A stretch of 64,000 bases of DNA, from positions 94,597,560 to 94,661,559 of the forward strand of contig NC_092459.1 of assembly GCF_047495875.1 (NCBI RefSeq), in the 5' to 3' direction. Below are positions 28,291 to 39,323 of this stretch, in pieces (the first letter of the stretch is position 1; each line of letters starts with the position of its first letter). The position numbers were made by a program, and so were the translations under genes. This stretch comes from Pithys albifrons albifrons. Lineage: Eukaryota; Chordata; Aves; Passeriformes; Thamnophilidae. The notes under the pieces were generated by a model. That model saw only the letters and a list, made by a program, of their open reading frames with translations. It did no database searches and was not told the DNA's origin.

Positions 28291-29919
28291 TCTCCTAGGT
28301 AATGGAATAACCTCCAGGACCAGGAGAATCATCATACCGTTGCAGATTGCACCCCACAACAGACAGCCACACAGACGTAGAAGGAACCCTGCAGACACAC
28401 ATATCAATCTACATGAAGAAAGGAAAATAAGAGGGAGCAAAGTCTTTCACCCGAGAATGTGCACACCCAGTCCTGCATCACTTCAGTTAGTGAGAACTGT
28501 CACTGAACTCAACAGGGACAGGACCATGTCCCACTTGGAAAACAACTATACCTCATTTGCATTACTTTTAAATGTGGGGAAGAAAGAAGACACCATGTCA
28601 GAATGAGTCAATTAAAAAAATTTTTTTTGAGATTCAAACATGCAGAAAAGACAAAACAATTAAAGACTAAATTCCCACAAAGCAATAGTCCTCTCCTCCA
28701 GTGTCAGCTGTATAGTGTTCACTTCTGATAACATTTAAATCTATTATTTTGACATGTGTTCACGCATTGGTTTTGCTTCTGCTGTGCCTTGAAGTGAATG
28801 AGAAACAGATTTAGGATCTCTGGTAAGCACTGTGTTCACTAGAAAAATGTTCCACAGTACACCGTGTGTGTGTGTGTGTGTGGCTCGGCTTCGCGAAGGA
28901 AGATTTGAGAAGGGCTGTCCCCACGTGGGTGTGCCCTTCCAGACTGCGCAGTGGATTTTTTTTGTTTTAGGTGAGGCTCAGCGACAGTACACAGTGCCCT
29001 GTTGTTTATGGAAGTTTTAAAATGGGAGTCATTAAATAATAGTTGTGAACTTAAAAAAGTTATCCATATTTATTAAATAACACTTGAACATCAGAGTTCT
29101 AGACCACTGGCAATCCTAGTTAAAGGGAAGCATCAGTCCAGAGTTAAAAAAAAACAAACCAGTGGATACAGAGGAAGTACCAAGAAGTTTTGGAAGAAAG
29201 AAACAGAACAGAAAAAGTTTCAAAAAGTCTGAGCTGCAACAAAAAGATTTATGCAAAACATTTTGACTTTACAGTCTTGAGAACTTTGATTTGAGGGTTG
29301 GGAGTGAGGTGGATGACAACAGGAAAGGTCAGAATGGAGAATGCAGCAACAGGGCTTAAACTATTTCTGAATCTTGCAAATCACATTTAATGTAAAATTT
29401 CAAGTTGCACTGTTAGTGAACAGCAGTGGCAGCAACAAAAAGTTCATAAATTCTGTAATTTATACTGTCATGATAAATGCTAACAGGTAACAATCCTGCA
29501 CTGTCCTTGTGCATGGACTTGGTCAATTGACAAAATGTCAGTCAGAAATTAAGAGACTTATGAAATAAGTTAAATGAAAAGCTATGATAGCCTTATTATA
29601 TGAATTAAACTTTGATTAACTCACAGTAAACCATCACAGAATTTGTTAGAGCTGAATGCTTTGAACTCTTACTAGGATTTGTGAACAGAAATAAAAAAGG
29701 CAATGTTTTTGTTATTAAAATTTTCAATCATGTAGCAAATGTCACAAGTGAAATAAATAGATTAGTGAGACTATTAGACTACAGTAGAATCTATGAATAG
29801 CTATATTGCTTCAGCTCGTACAGATGCTGCAAAAAGCAGTAAAAGGTCAAAAGAAACAGGTAAAGCCTTCAAAGTGCAATTTCTATCTTAGGTACTTACA
29901 TGATAAACAGTCTCAAAGT
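28291..29919. other. intergenic DNA
   Basis: Unique AT-rich DNA. It includes the GT microsatellite listed next and a mild CpG patch just after it (28884-28955). No gene is supported. Confidence 0.45.
28864..28883. repeat. (GT)n microsatellite
   Basis: About ten uninterrupted GT units, followed directly by GGCTCGGCTTCGCGAAGG, a small CpG-bearing patch. Confidence 0.95.
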
Positions 29920-30392
29920 TATAGAATCATAGAATCAATTGGGTTGGAAAAGACCTCCAAGATCATCAAGTCCAACCCTTGGTCCAACTCCAGTTCATTT
30001 ACCAGATCATGGCACTCAGTGCCACATCCAAGCTCAGTTTAAAAACCTCCAGGGATGGTGAATCCACCACCTCCGGGCAGCCCATTCCAATGCCTGATTA
30101 CTCTCTCTGCAAAGAGTTTTTTTCTGACCTCCAAGTTAAATTTCCCCTGGCAGAGCTTGAGCCCGTGCCCCCTTGTCCTATTGCTGAGTGCCTGGGAGAA
30201 GAGACCAACCACCACCTGGCTAGAGCTTCCCTTCAGGTAGTTCTAGACAGTGCTGAGGTCATCTCTGAGCCTCCTCTTCTCCAGGCTAAACAAGCCCAGC
30301 TCCCTCAGCCTCTCCCCATAGGACTTGTGCTCCAGGCCCTTCACCAGCCTTGTTGCTCTTCTCTGGACCCGCTCCAGCACCTCAATATCCTT
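29920..30392 (-). mobile_element. CR1 LINE fragment, reverse orientation
   Basis: Starts with the reversed CR1 tail (TATAGAATCATAGAATC) and covers the whole 3' UTR and the last part of ORF2, ending abruptly after CCTCAATATCC. A short internal deletion near 30070 removes the TCTCTG that the other copies carry between CCACC and GGGCAG. The copy is inactive. Confidence 0.95.
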
Positions 30393-33319
30393 ATGCTCAC
30401 TCCATTGTTCTGATACACAAAATGTACTATCTGTCCTTCACAGAAAGCATTAAACAACTTACCGAAATCACCCTGTGGTAGACTGCACATATCCTGAGTT
30501 TCTTGCTCACATCTTAACTACTCTTTTCTACATGAAAATAGGAATCATCATGATCACTGATAATTCTGCTGTTATCACCCAAGGAATAAGATAAAGTAAT
30601 CTCTTCACCTCTCAAAAAGCCATGAATTCTTTACTTTGGTGCTGCCAGAAAAACAGGAGACACCATGAAGAAAACTACAGGATACTGACTTAGTGCCAAC
30701 ACCTGACCAAAGGGTGTTCATAAGTAATAGCAGAACTGTACACACTGATAGATTTGTAAACTTTTTAAAAACATTAATGTTCTCATATACTTTCATCATC
30801 CAGACTATACCCACTTCTACAAAAACTTTCATCATGTCCCTTCTTGAATCCCATCTTCCCTCATTAAATTCACAACCACAGTGTAATAAATAGCTTTAAG
30901 GGTAACTGCCATTCTCCACCTTGCATAACATACCATCTAATGAGCAGATGATGTTTCAAATACATTTCAAATGCATCATGCTTTCCCTGGAATGAAAAAG
31001 ACAGACTGCAAGAACTGACTTGACATTCAGCTCTGGTTCATACTAAAAGGAAATCCTTTTGATTGTGAAGGAAAGGAGCATGTTCAAGTCACAGAAGAAA
31101 CTCTGGTTTACCTTTTGGGAGAGCTCCCACAGATCAGAAGTGTAACATGCCAAATCTCCTCTATAGCCATAGGAAAGGTGCAATTACAATTTAGCAACAA
31201 AACAGCAACTCCTTCAGGCAAATCTAGATCACAAACATCATACCGAGAAACAGAAATCACCCCTCCTTTCCCTCTATCCTCAGGCTTATAATTAAAGGAA
31301 ACTCAAAAGAGATCCTCTTTATTTCTATTCCTTGAAAACAAAGAGCTCCTGTTGAGTCAGGGAATACATATATCCAACTTCCACCAGCAACTCCTTCTAG
31401 TCTGTCCTGAAAACGGTTTCCAGAGATACAAGGCAATAGACAATACATGGTGCTTTTTTTAGATCAATAGCTCTAAGTTGTTAAGTGTATGTGGACCTTC
31501 ATAAGTATTGAAGTACCTTGATTATGTTAAAAAGCCAGATGTTTTCAGATAAAAGGGTAATTGACACTTAAGAGTGAAGAGGGGCCAACATGGAACTTGA
31601 AGAACAGCTGTTGATTATTACTTGTGTGAAAGCAAAGGGCTGACAGGAAGAATTACAACAAAATTAGGTGCTAAATTTATGTTTCTGTTGAAACCACAGT
31701 TTCTAAGTGTCCACCTGAGTTTAAAAAGTAGAGCTCTGGGCTTATGTTTTGGAGGTACTCTATTGGTCCAGTCAGATTGCTTTGTGAAAATATTCTCCAG
31801 CTGCTGACAGGCCTGTTTCTGTACTTGTGAGAACCATTCCAATGCCTGGTAGCTCTTTGGGTTCATCCTATCCATGAGGACATTCAGTATATTGAGAAAA
31901 TATATTACATTCTGGGATGGGAATGAGTAGAATCCACAGCTCTGCTGTAAGAGGGCATTTATTATGCAAGACTCACACATAGTCTGATACTGCTTAGTCC
32001 TCACTGCTTCCAGGAAGGTTTGTTCCAACAGGGTTCCACCTGAAAGCCATGAAGGGCAAATGGAAAATTCCAGGAAAGCTTCACTTCAAATCACATGACT
32101 TTTTTTTCCAGGATGAAGGGATTATTTAACTATTTTGCGGGGAGGTTCTAATGTAGGATAGTACATCACCTGCAGAGATGTACAATCAGTACAGATTTTT
32201 TTCTTCAAATTACAGTAAGCTTTGCAATGATATTCTGGAAGCCCATTGGAAAGCCAGTTTCCTTGTCAGCATCCAGTCATCCAGGTGACCAAATGATGAG
32301 GTAAGCCTTGCAAATATCTCCTCAGAAGAGATTCAGTGTTATCTCCAGAAATGGCAATGTATCTTGGGGCTGCTTTGTTGCACTTTAAGCAATTAATTAT
32401 GCAACTATATGTATACTGGTCCAAACACCATTTTGTTTGACAGGTTTGTTCATAGTAGCATGTAATTAGAAAGAGCTTAATGAAAAGTAACAGCTATTAC
32501 ATTTCTAAAAACTAAGTGATCCAGGTTTTTGATAGAGAACAGCTTTATCATCCTGATTTTAGGAATAGAGAAAAATTGTTGATACAGGTTTCTGGAATTA
32601 AATTTTTTTTTAAGCAGCTGAGGGAGAAAGGCTGATAATCCTGAAAGTTTGCTCACTTCTCTCCTCTATTCTATTCCTCCATGACTCAATATAATAGGAG
32701 ACACAGTCCCTGTTTACTAATCACACCACATTCCCTTGGAATGCTCTGGGACAGCACCATATAGCTCAAGTTTGCACTATACCACGCCATCACTACACAG
32801 CACAACAAAGCCCTTCAAATGGGATATGAGGCCTCTGCAAATATAGGCCACTTTATCACAAAAAAAGACTGAAAAAGGATTGTCAACATTTCAGTACCTT
32901 TTCTAGTGCAGTGCCACACACAAAGGGTTGAATCTCTACTTCCTTCAACTTTCCAGTCAAGACTTTGGCTAAGCCTATCCAAAACCGCTTGGAAATAATC
33001 TCAAGGTAACTACTTGGTTATATTGCGAAATTAAAATATTCCCATTTTTTTATTTAATTCAGGTTAGTTCAGATTAGTTTAGTCTAGATCTGGTTCAACA
33101 CTTTAACCTCTCAAATAAAAAGAACGCTTAAGAGCAAGTGCATGTTGATGCACATATGTCAGTCATATGGGGAGAGAAGCTGGAACCCTCATTTTGCCTT
33201 CAGGAAATTTCAACCCACCTTACAGATCTTTCATAAGGACCTTTTTCTGGTGCTTATTGCGTAACTTTAGTGAATTTTTCTAGGTGTTTTACCTGCTCAC
33301 AATGACCAGAAACTACTTG
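30393..33319. other. intergenic DNA with one unassigned reverse-strand frame
   Basis: AT-rich DNA. Apart from the reverse-strand open frame at 31618-32040, listed separately, nothing is recognisable. Confidence 0.45.
31618..32040 (-). other. unassigned open reading frame, possible exon
   Basis: A minus-strand frame of about 136 codons that does not overlap any repeat I can recognise. It has no ATG at its 5' end: the frame is open upstream and a CTTTCAG acceptor-like site lies at about 32041. The translation looks helical and polar, with Q/E/K-rich stretches (for example QVQKQACQQLENI) and several cysteines. No family is recognised. By chance alone a frame of this length can occur in 64 kb, so it is only a candidate exon or pseudogene fragment. 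Confidence 0.25.
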
Positions 33320-34217
33320 CTGATGAGGGGATTGAGACCATCATCAGCAAATTGGGAGGGAGTGTCAACCTGCTGGAAGGCAGGAGGGCTCTGCAGAGGG
33401 ATCTGGATAGACTTGAGAGATGGGCTGTTTCCAATGGGATGAAGTTCAATAAGGCCAAGTGCCGGGTCCTGCACTTTGGCCACAACAACCCCCTGCAGTG
33501 CTACAGGCTGGACACAGAGTGGCTGGAGAGCAGCCAGGCAGAAAGGGACCTTGGGGTACTAATTGACAGGAAGCTCAACATGAGCCAACAGTGTGCCCAG
33601 GTGGCCAAGAAGGCCAATAGGATCCTGTCCTGTATCAAAAATAGCATGGCCAGCAGGACCAGGGCAGTGATCCTTTCCCTGTACTCTGCGTTGGTGAGGC
33701 CACACCTTGAGGATTGTGTTCAGTTCTGGGCCCCTCAGTTCAGGAAAGGTCTTGAGGGGCTGGAGCGAGTCCAGAGAAGAGCAACAAGGCTGGTGAAGGG
33801 ACTGGAACACAAGTCCTGTGGGGAGAGGCTGAGGGAGCTGGGCTTGTTTAGCCTGGAGGAGGCTCAGAGGTGACCTCAGCACTGTCTAGAACTACCTGAA
33901 GGGAAGTCCTAGCCAGGTGGGGGTTGGTCTCTTCTCCCAGGCACTCAGCAATAGGACAAGGGGGCACGGGCTAAAGCTCTGCCAGGGGAAATTTAAGTTG
34001 GACATCAGAAAAAAACTCTTTGCAGAGAGAGTAATCAGGCATTGGAATGGGCTGCCCAGAGAGGTGGTGGATTCCCCATCCCTGGAGATTTTTAAACTGA
34101 GCTTGGATGTGGCACTGAGTGCCATGATCTGGTAAATGGACTGGAGTTGGGTCAAGGGTTGGACTTGATGATCTCGGAGGTCTTTTCCAACGTAATCAAT
34201 TCTATGATTCTGTGATG
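33320..34217 (+). mobile_element. longest CR1 LINE fragment in the window
   Basis: About 900 bp. The frame at 33352-33873 reads the C-terminal part of the CR1 ORF2 reverse transcriptase (motifs [63 protein letters not shown]). A short deletion after the FSLE motif (about 33857) shifts the frame into an early stop; the other copies continue as KRRLRGDL there. The full 3' UTR and the terminal ATTCTATGATTCTGTGATG follow. It lacks the catalytic RT core and the endonuclease, so it is dead. The 5' edge is approximate. Confidence 0.95.
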
Positions 34218-34949
34218 ATGTAGTTCCTTGTTTCACGTAGTCCACAACATTTTCCTTGTACTTAAACAAAGTGGGAAGATGGCATCTCAAGCTAAAGACC
34301 TATTTGCTGCCTGGTTTGTCTATAGAAAGCAGCATTTCTGGGACACAGACATACAGTCATTGACTTTTATGCAGTTTCACACACATACACACAAAAATCT
34401 ACACGGAGAAGGGATCAAAGGGATGTAGACACTTTATAATACTCAATATTGAGATACAGAGTTACAGTAACAAGTGTGTAAACCTTGTCTATCAAATATT
34501 ATCTTCCACATATGACCCAATATCTTTTCAAATTACCTGATTCTTAGAAAAAAACCAGAAGAGACAAGGTCAGCTCCTGCAGGGGAGTGTAAACAATGCC
34601 AGGTTCGGTCCTTACAGAGACAGTACATGACCACAAAGGCTACAGAACATCCTCAGGCTGTTCCTGACAGAAACAGCCTTGGCAACTGGAATAGAAATGA
34701 AACAACATCCTTTTAAGATTCTAGATATAAGCTACTGCTGTCATTGCTGTAGTTAAGAGAAGGACCATAATATAAATGGCATCCTTGCCATGACACTTAT
34801 GTAATAATTGTGGGGAATGTCACATTCCAGTGGGCGTAGAAACTATTCCACCGGGTAACACATTGCCTTTCTTTACTGGGAGAGCACAGTGCGGGGCGAG
34901 AGCATCATGGTTTGCTGTTTGCTCTGGCTCTCAGCGCCATACAGAGCTA
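34218..34949. other. DNA upstream of the distal CpG island
   Basis: AT-rich lead-in to the CpG island. It contains the GGAATG/CATTCC palindrome listed next; otherwise nothing is recognised. Confidence 0.4.
34814..34828. promoter_or_regulatory. TEAD-type inverted site pair
   Basis: GGAATGT, one C, then ACATTCC: a perfect 7-bp inverted repeat made of two TEAD (M-CAT) consensus sites. It lies about 0.5 kb upstream of the predicted distal start. Use by TEAD/YAP is inference. Confidence 0.4.
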
Positions 34950-35096
34950 CTCTTTCACACAGCCCCGCACAGGGGAAGGGGTTAAGCACCGCCGGCTCCA
35001 CTCCTGATGCCAAATAAAGGAGAATCCCGGGAACCGCACAGAGAGCCCTATGTCTGTGACACGAGCCATAAATCCACCCGGAGCTGTTGCCAGCCG

Positions 35097-35103
35097 TGAC
35101 TCA
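35097..35103 (+). promoter_or_regulatory. AP-1 (TRE) site TGACTCA
   Basis: Perfect FOS/JUN consensus inside the CpG island, about 0.2 kb upstream of the TATA-like box. Confidence 0.5.
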
Positions 35104-35140
35104 GAGCCACGGCCGTGCCCAGCCGCGGGTCCCCGCAGGG

Positions 35141-35173
35141 CGGGACCGGCACCGGCACCGGGACCGGGACCGG
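35141..35173 (+). repeat. CCGGCA/CCGGGA hexamer tandem repeat
   Basis: About five tandem copies of ACCGGC/ACCGGG inside the island, between the AP-1 site and the E-box. Confidence 0.8.
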
Positions 35174-35220
35174 CTCTCCACGCCGGCGCTGCCCGGTGGA
35201 TGCGGGCACCGAGCCCCGCG

Positions 35221-35234
35221 CACGTGACGTGACG
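35221..35234 (+). promoter_or_regulatory. E-box CACGTG overlapping two CRE half sites
   Basis: CACGTG at 35221-35226, then TGACG at 35225-35229 and TGACG at 35230-35234. The E-box could bind USF/MYC-type factors and the half sites CREB/ATF factors. Confidence 0.45.
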
Positions 35235-35245
35235 CGGCACCCGCA

Positions 35246-35253
35246 TGACGTCA
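35246..35253 (+). promoter_or_regulatory. perfect CRE, TGACGTCA
   Basis: Full 8-bp palindromic CREB/ATF site, 27 bp upstream of the TATA-like box. This is the position typical of cAMP/stress-inducible immediate-early promoters. ATF3 itself binds this motif, so autoregulation is possible. Confidence 0.65.
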
Positions 35254-35279
35254 CCTCCCCCCCTTCACCCGGGAGCGCC

Positions 35280-35288
35280 CATAAATAG
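35280..35288 (+). promoter_or_regulatory. TATA-like box CATAAATAG
   Basis: The only TATA-like element in the GC-rich core with a CRE just upstream. It predicts a + strand start near 35310. Confidence 0.45.
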
Positions 35289-35320
35289 CTCCGCGGGGCC
35301 GCGCAGGCGCGTGCCGGCCG

Positions 35321-35328
35321 TGACGTCA
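35321..35328 (+). promoter_or_regulatory. second perfect CRE, TGACGTCA
   Basis: A second perfect palindromic CRE 67 bp after the first, just downstream of the predicted start. Confidence 0.6.
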
Positions 35329-35392
35329 TCGCCGACGCGGCCGCGGCCCCGGCCCCGCCCGCCGGTGGCGGCGCTCCCCGAGCTCTCACCTT

Positions 35393-35402
35393 CTATTTTT
35401 AA
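35393..35402 (+). promoter_or_regulatory. MEF2-like site CTATTTTTAA
   Basis: Fits YTA(A/T)4TAR, in a short AT island inside the CpG island. A MEF2-type site also occurs in the proximal promoter (52693-52702). Confidence 0.4.
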
Positions 35403-35444
35403 TTGCTCCTTTGTTTTCCAGCGCCCGCCCCCTGCGCCGCGGGA

Positions 35445-35490
35445 TGACGGCGTGGCGGGATGACGCCATCCGCTTCCCGGAACGATGACG
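35445..35490 (+). promoter_or_regulatory. cluster of three TGACG half CREs
   Basis: TGACG at 35445-35449, 35461-35465 and 35486-35490, each preceded by GA. They add to the bZIP-site density of the island. Confidence 0.4.
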
Positions 35491-35625
35491 CGGCCGCTGG
35501 AATGCGCGCGGGGCTGCGCTGCCTTAAAGGGGCAGCGCTGGGCGGCCCCGCCCGGGGGGCGGCATTGACGGACGGGCACAGCTGGGGCGGCCGGGGGGGC
35601 CGGGCCCTGCCCCGCACAGCCTCGC

Positions 35626-35990
35626 ACAGCCCAGCATGGACCACGCACAGCCCCGCACAGACCATACATCACCCCGCACGGACCATACATCGCCCCCGCA
35701 CAGACTATAGACAGCCCGCACGGACCATACACAGCCCGCACAGACCATACACAGCCCGGCACAGACCATACAGAACCCCGCTCGGACCATACACAGCCCG
35801 CACGGACCCCGCACAGCCCCGCACGACCCCGCACAACCCCGCACGGACCACACACAGCCGCGCACAGACAATACACAGCCGCGCACAGACCATACACAGC
35901 TCCGCACAGCCCATCACGGACCATACACAGCCCCGCACAGACCATACATCACCCCGCACGGACCATACACAGCCCCGCATAGCCCCGTTC
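35626..35990. repeat. GC-rich minisatellite, ~20-bp unit
   Basis: Roughly 16-18 imperfect copies of a unit close to CCCGCACAGACCATACACAG, with some shortened units (CCCCGCACGA-type) near 35805-35840. The period is not a multiple of three and the unit lacks stops, so long low-complexity frames appear in several frames of both strands. These are artefacts. It lies in the downstream half of the distal CpG island and is probably length-polymorphic. Confidence 0.93.
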
Positions 35991-38095
35991 CGCTGCGCTC
36001 TGCCCCGCACTGCCCCGCACAGCCCCTGGGGTCGGGTGGGCGGCAGGTGCCGTGCCGAGTGAGGGGATGGCGGGGAGAGTGACCCTTCCGTGAGAGCCCC
36101 GAGTTTCCCAGGGCAGGGGTCTGACCCGCAACCTGGGGTCTTCCCGCCCCGGCTACGCCGGGTGGTTCAGCCGCGATGCTGCCCCGGTGGTGTGTTGAGT
36201 GGGTTTCTTCACTGCCCTTGCTGTTGTATGGATCCGGTTCCCGAGAGCAGTTCCCTGGGGCCTGGGATCTCGGGAGTGTCACGGGCACGGGGAGAAGAGA
36301 AACGCCAGGTCCTGCCCCGGGGCAGCAGCATCTCACGGACAGCGTCTGTTCGCCGGGAGGGCTGACCACGAACACACATCACTAATAAAATGATGCTAAT
36401 TCACAAAGAAATGAGCCCTTAATTTATTTTCTATGTATTTATAGGTGAAACAAAGGAGCAGCAAACACTACATTAAAGGTTTCCCACCAATACATTAGGC
36501 ATGAACATGTTTGACATAAGAAAACACAATTTTAACTCAGCCAAGAGCTGAGGGCTTCAAACTGCAGGTGTTGTCCATAGTAGGTTATCTCTGGATCAGG
36601 GATGTGCTCTGAAATAAAGCCCCTCACTCAGTATAAGGTCGAGATGATGCTGTGGCATCATATTTAGATCATGGCTCGTAGAGAAATCTGGAGTGTACTT
36701 AGTCACCTATGGCATGACCTTATATTCCCACTCAATTTAGTAACAACAGTTGGTTTCTTATGGGATGTGTGAGATTTAATTTATTAAGTTTCTAGGATAA
36801 GTGAAGAGAAGTCAGAAAAGGCATGAGATGTCAGCAGATGAAAGGAAAATGCTCAGAGAGATGGAGCTCCCAGAGAAATGTAAGTCTTGCCTCCTCAAAT
36901 AGAACATTATTGTAAATGCAGTTAGTTATCAATGGAGATTTTTATTACATTGCCCTGAGTGATTTTTTTTTCTGACTTAAATTATCTGGTTATGATTTTA
37001 ATTTCAGCTTTTGCCTTTTGCTAGTTTTGAGCCTTTTTATTGAATAACACAGTGGAATCTGTCAGAATACTAAAACTCTGAGGTTCAGAGCATGCTATTT
37101 CAGCCATCTGGGGAAATAGAAGCACTTCCACTTGCATTCAGATGGTATATCCTATTCATCAGGCTGGCATGTGGGAATATTGATATATGTTTGAGCTTGT
37201 AAAATCCTAGTAGGCAAATATTAGAGTGATTTTCCTCTGTATGTTTTAGAATGAAAAGTCTTGCACCTTAGCCCTGAGATAGCCCTGAGATAGCCAGCAG
37301 ATGTATGTCCCCATGTCTTTTAATTCTGGAATGAATTCTGCTCTTGCTGTCTCTTCATCTGCTTTAAGTTAGGACAAGATATGTTAAAAGAACTTTTAGC
37401 TTGCTGAAAAGCTTCTGGATTTTTGCATTGTGATCCAAAAGTGAGCTAAAAGGGTATTGGGCTTTTTACTTGCATTAACTGAACCAAGAAAGATATAAAA
37501 TTAATGAAACATCAAAGGGGATTAACTTTGAAATGTCATCTAATTAAGATGTCAATTTAAATAAATTACTTACTGCCCTTGTAACTAAATAATGAATGTG
37601 AAAAGCTGTTTTAAGTGTGAAACATATCTGTGAAATTTTCCTGGAAAAGTAATTCTTTAAAAATTTGGTATTTTTCATTCTTACTCTTTAAATAATCAGA
37701 TAGGCTATTCTCTTACCACTTTTATGTTTTGGTGAATCTGAACTTGATTGTCATGCAGGTTTCTTTATGACTCATTGTTATCATAATTTCACATCGCTCA
37801 TTAAATGAAAGTTGATTTTTCCCCTAAATCTCCTAACCTACTTCTATCATGCCAACAGGAGCATTCAGAAACTGGCACTAAGGTGCAGCTCTGATACAAG
37901 TTTTCTGTTTCCCTGTGACTCATTTGACATTAACATAATTATGCTACTAGAGTCAAAGTGATTTTCCAACTATGAGTAATGCACAGTACTAGACCAAATG
38001 TTTACAAGACACCGAGGCATATCAGCTAGCTGAAGTAACCAGCTGCTGATAACAGCTGAAGTAAGTTGGGGAATTAAAAAGTCTTATAATACAAT

Positions 38096-38250
38096 TACCC
38101 TTCTTTGGCACTCGGTGTCATGTACGGCTGCGAGGTAGGTCATGTGCTCCGTGAGGAAGGATCCAGAAGCAGAATTGCGCCGTAATGAGAAGGCTGAGCC
38201 CGTGGGTAGCTCATACAACAAGTCTTCATAGTTTTCTTCCCACTTGCATA
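38096..38250 (-). other. CpG-bearing exon-like block, unassigned
   Basis: An isolated block with about six CpGs in CpG-poor DNA. On the minus strand a frame of about 54 codons is open between TAA codons at about 38254 and 38085; its core reads YEDLLYELPTGSAFS, and further on LTEHMTYLAAVHDTECQRR. It is followed by a GGGTAATT donor-like sequence. On the + strand TGCGAG then GTAGGT (38130-38141) is also a good donor. It could be a coding exon, an exon of a distal ATF3 transcript or a conserved non-coding element. No family is recognised. Confidence 0.3.
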
Positions 38251-39323
38251 TTTATGGCAAAGTCATGCTCAAATGGGAACAGTGAACTTTTCAAGAAGAG
38301 GTTGTATTTACCAGAGTTCATTTCAAAACACAAGTGACACACATCCTCTCAGCCAGGAAGACAAGATCAAAATGAAACAACAACAAAAAAAATATGAGGT
38401 CATCTCACAAATGCTTTGAACCGTGTGTATGGGAATAACACGAAAGAAGAAAACTGATATAGAAAAATCAAAATTGAGTGCTGTTACCACAATGAGATAT
38501 CTTTTCTCTGTAGTTAAAATATCTATGCAGGCTAATGATAAAAGTACAGAGGAGCATTACAATGAATATGTTCTGAATAAATAGCAGAAAAAATAAACAG
38601 AATGCATAAGCCATGTGAAGAGAAAATGTAAAAATGAAACAAAATCCTAGTGGTCATGCTTTGTTTCAATTGTTCCCTGAGATTTTTAGAAATTACTGAC
38701 TTCTCAGGATTTTTAAATATAGTTTGAGAAACAAGTTTTGGTGGGTTTTTTGACCTGCTTTTGTTGTTGTTGTTGTTTGTGTACAAATAGCTTTTTGAAT
38801 GAAACTGGGGCACTTTATAACTTTGTCAACTTTGGCTGGATATCCTTCCTACAAGGCCTAATTTAGTAATGTGCTGAGCACTCAGAACATCACTGGTTTC
38901 ATACATCCTATGAGGACTCTTAGTTTCTTGTGGGATTAGCTGTGAAGGTAGAAATCTAATTTTGAAATATCAGCTCAAACCTACTACAATTTGCTAGAGC
39001 ACTAGAATGGAAAATAACTAGTTAATGACTTCCCTATAAAATACCACAGCAATACAAGGGAGCAGGGGGGCCAAATGCAGAAAACAGTGCTGATAGCAGA
39101 AGTGTTAGCAGAAAGCATGTATTCCAGGAGAATATTCAAAGAATTTAGAAGAAAACTGCACGTCACACTGTGTTCTTTATTTCACAAGAAAATCTGCTGA
39201 GGCCAGACACTTGGCATGCTCAGATTATCATCACTGACTCTCAGAGTTGGATGAGGACCAGAATTGGTAAAAAAGTTGTTTGTGGCTGAGGAAGGCTGGA
39301 AGAGGAAATGTTTGCTATAGTAC

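Larger units (their letters stand above)
34950..36360. promoter_or_regulatory. ATF3: CpG island, candidate distal (P1-like) ATF3 promoter
   Basis: A sharp 1.4-kb jump to GC- and CpG-rich DNA in an AT-rich region, about 17.5 kb upstream of the ATF3 proximal promoter and on the same side. It contains an AP-1 site, two perfect CREs, further TGACG half sites, an E-box, a TATA-like box and a MEF2-like site, listed separately. In human, ATF3 has a distal alternative promoter tens of kilobases upstream of the proximal one, and position and site content here fit that. No first-exon splice donor could be fixed. It could instead start a non-coding or antisense transcript. Confidence 0.6.

Noticed and set aside
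35265..36062. Long overlapping frames (up to about 226 codons) on both strands of the distal CpG island
   Set aside because: They read through the GC-rich island and its 20-bp minisatellite. The unit has no stop in several frames, giving low-complexity repetitive products. No domain, no splice context.
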